From the NCBI RefSeq assembly GCF_001612725.1, contig NZ_BDAZ01000020.1, positions 21,481-85,480 of the forward strand: 64,000 nt of DNA, given 5' to 3'. Below, in pieces: positions 62,725-64,000 of this stretch. The notes under the pieces were generated by a model. The model was not told the origin of the DNA and did not search any database. It saw nothing but the letters and a program-made list of their open reading frames with translations. The position numbers were made by a program, and so were the translations under genes. Each line of letters begins with the position of its first letter. Position 1 is the first letter of the stretch. The stretch is from Nocardia anaemiae NBRC 100462 (GTDB lineage Bacteria; Actinomycetota; Actinomycetes; Mycobacteriales; Mycobacteriaceae).

Positions 62725-64000
62725 ATGTCACACGACACCGACACACCCACTCCCGACACCATCGATACCGGCACAACCATCACCATCGACGACGCAACAC
62801 CCGACGCGAGTGAGGTCGCCGCCGAGTGCGACAGTGCGGTGCCCGCTGCGCCGGTGGCGGGTCGGGGGCCGATGATGGATCCCGCCGAGCTCGATATCGA
62901 CGAGAACGTGCGTAAGACCTTCCGGCTCGAAGACCACTCCGATGTTACCGAGTCCATCCGTGAGCACGGTGTGAAGAACCCGATCAAGGTGATCCGGATG
63001 CCCGGCGGACGCCACGTCGTGCGCGACGGGCAGGTCCGCATCCTGACCGCGCTGGCGTTCGAACAGTCCGAGGTGCCGGTGTGGGTCACCGACTTCGACC
63101 CCTCGGTGGACGCCGCTGAGGCCGAGATCGACCGCATCACCGAGCAGATCACCGTCAACGACCGCCGAATCCCGCTCACCGATGGCGACCGCGCCGCAGG
63201 CATCGCGCAGATGCTCGACCTCGGAGCCTCGGTCACCCGGGTCGCGAAGGCGTTGCAAACCAAACGCGACGACGTCAAACGCGCGGGCAAGATCGGAACC
63301 TCTACCACTGCCCGCGGATTGGTCGACGAGGGCCAATACGACCTCGAACAGGCCGCGCTCATCGCCGAATACGACAACCTCGGCGACACCGACGCCGTGC
63401 AACGACTCATGCGCGCCAACCGCAACTGGTTCTCCTACGAGGCCAACCGGATCGCGCAAGACCGGACTGAAACGCGTGCCTACCTGGCCGCGGCGTTGCC
63501 CTACGCCGAAGCCGGAGTCGGGATCCTCACCAATTACCCCGACGACGCGCAATTCACCGACGACGGACCACTGGTATTGGCGGCCGACCTGGCCGACACC
63601 GACGGCACGGCCGTCGATATCAGCCACATCAACGCCCACCCCGGTTTCTGGCTGGTGTGGCTGGAGGTCGGCGAGGACATGGTGTGGGTCGAGGTCGACA
63701 CCGGCGCTCTCATCGACCCCGACACCGTGGACTGGGACACCCGCGAGCACCCCGATACCGAACCTGCCGACGGGCTGCGCCACGCCCGCGAGGTCGAACA
63801 ACGCGAACAGATTCTCGCCGAATACTTCCTGCCGCGCGACCGGCTGGAGGCAGCCGGTCTGCGTGAGCGCGAGAAGGACACCGATACCGATACCGGTGCC
63901 GACGGCACCGACACCGGCGACGCCTTCCAGGACGAACAAGACGGCCACGGCGGGGGCGACGAGCTCGCTGCCGCGCGTCGGGCTGCGGCGGAAGCCGCCG
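62725..64000 (+). CDS. ParB-like partition/nuclease-fold protein, C-terminus beyond the window
   Basis: At least 425 residues; ribosome binding site AGGAGCC. Thr/Asp-rich N-terminal tail, then the ParB N-terminal domain: DPAELDIDENVRKTFRLEDH, ESIREHGVKNPIKVIRMPGG, HVVRDGQVRILTAL (the G-x-R-R box here reads D-G-Q-V-R). Next a helix-turn-helix (IAQMLDLGASVTRVAKALQT) and long acidic stretches with T-D-T-D-T repeats near residues 389-402. The best explanation is element partitioning or ParB-like DNA binding. No ParA gene is in the window. Confidence 0.85.
   Translation, partial: MSHDTDTPTPDTIDTGTTITIDDATPDASEVAAECDSAVPAAPVAGRGPMMDPAELDIDENVRKTFRLEDHSDVTESIREHGVKNPIKVIRMPGGRHVVRDGQVRILTALAFEQSEVPVWVTDFDPSVDAAEAEIDRITEQITVNDRRIPLTDGDRAAGIAQMLDLGASVTRVAKALQTKRDDVKRAGKIGTSTTARGLVDEGQYDLEQAALIAEYDNLGDTDAVQRLMRANRNWFSYEANRIAQDRTETRAYLAAALPYAEAGVGILTNYPDDAQFTDDGPLVLAADLADTDGTAVDISHINAHPGFWLVWLEVGEDMVWVEVDTGALIDPDTVDWDTREHPDTEPADGLRHAREVEQREQILAEYFLPRDRLEAAGLREREKDTDTDTGADGTDTGDAFQDEQDGHGGGDELAAARRAAAEAA

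Larger units (their letters stand above)
51884..64000 (+). mobile_element. integrative element inserted at tRNA-Leu(GAG), left part
   Basis: Begins at the tRNA 3' end and continues beyond the window, so its right end and the repeated tRNA tail are not visible. Content: AbrB-like gene plus tyrosine integrase, structured non-coding tract, zinc-ribbon membrane protein, coiled-coil protein, riboswitch-linked hydrolase, broken PP-loop gene, then DUF3560, small hypothetical, DUF932-like and ParB-like genes. The last group is typical of large actinobacterial plasmids and conjugative elements. No relaxase, FtsK/SpoIIIE-type transfer ATPase or replication gene is visible; they may lie to the right. 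Confidence 0.8.

Overview
The window comes from a high-GC actinomycete of the Corynebacteriales, most likely Nocardia or a close relative. The gene order from nrdR and lexA to recA, DUF3046 and the glycosyltransferase follows the Mycobacterium tuberculosis block Rv2718c-Rv2739c (nrdR, Rv2719c, lexA; hflX, dapF, miaA, Rv2728c; Rv2731, Rv2732c, miaB; recX, recA, Rv2738c, Rv2739c). The gluABCD glutamate importer beside miaB is the Corynebacterium arrangement. The many accessory blocks between the syntenic genes are what one expects of a large Nocardia/Rhodococcus genome. The genus is inferred; no 16S gene is present.

Layout of the chromosome part (1-51.8 kb). 1-8.6 kb: start of a class III aminotransferase, hrpA helicase, a frameshifted secreted Cys peptide, nrdR, an unknown exported protein, and the SOS pair chiZ-like/lexA with three LexA-type boxes. 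8.6-24.3 kb is an accessory metabolic block: carboxylesterase; an overlapping P450, hydrolase, SDR, Baeyer-Villiger monooxygenase and TetR operon; methyltransferase; SUMF1-like protein; semialdehyde dehydrogenase; AraC; a MerR/VOC pair; a GGCT-like protein; a frameshifted hydrolase; and an acyl-CoA dehydrogenase. 24.7-35.8 kb: acyltransferase, hflX, dapF, SPOUT methyltransferase, miaA, DUF349 protein, an Rv2732c-like membrane protein and miaB. 36-39.4 kb: gluABCD. 39.4-43.8 kb: LysR, an NmrA-like protein, recX and recA with a LexA box. 43.9-50.2 kb: an insertion relative to mycobacteria holding Lrp, MFS, NTF2-like, PNPOx, VOC, CGNR regulator and TPR-kinase genes. 50.3-51.7 kb: DUF3046 and a glycosyltransferase.

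At 51.8 kb a tRNA-Leu(GAG) marks the junction with an integrated element that runs past the right edge (at least 12 kb). It starts with an AbrB-like gene overlapping a tyrosine integrase, then a structured and repeat-rich non-coding tract, a double zinc-ribbon membrane protein, a coiled-coil protein, an alpha/beta hydrolase preceded on its own strand by a cobalamin-riboswitch signature, and a broken PP-loop gene. A co-directional plasmid-like maintenance set follows: DUF3560, small proteins, a DUF932-like protein and a ParB-like protein, separated by strong stem-loops.

The main leads are the B12-box leader on mobile cargo; the eight-copy heptamer repeat just upstream of a ribosome binding site; the P450-SDR-BVMO-hydrolase set with tandem operators, which reads like a subterminal oxidation pathway; the loss of the LysM domain in the ChiZ-like SOS protein; and several clear frameshifts. 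No CRISPR array, rRNA or insertion sequence was seen.
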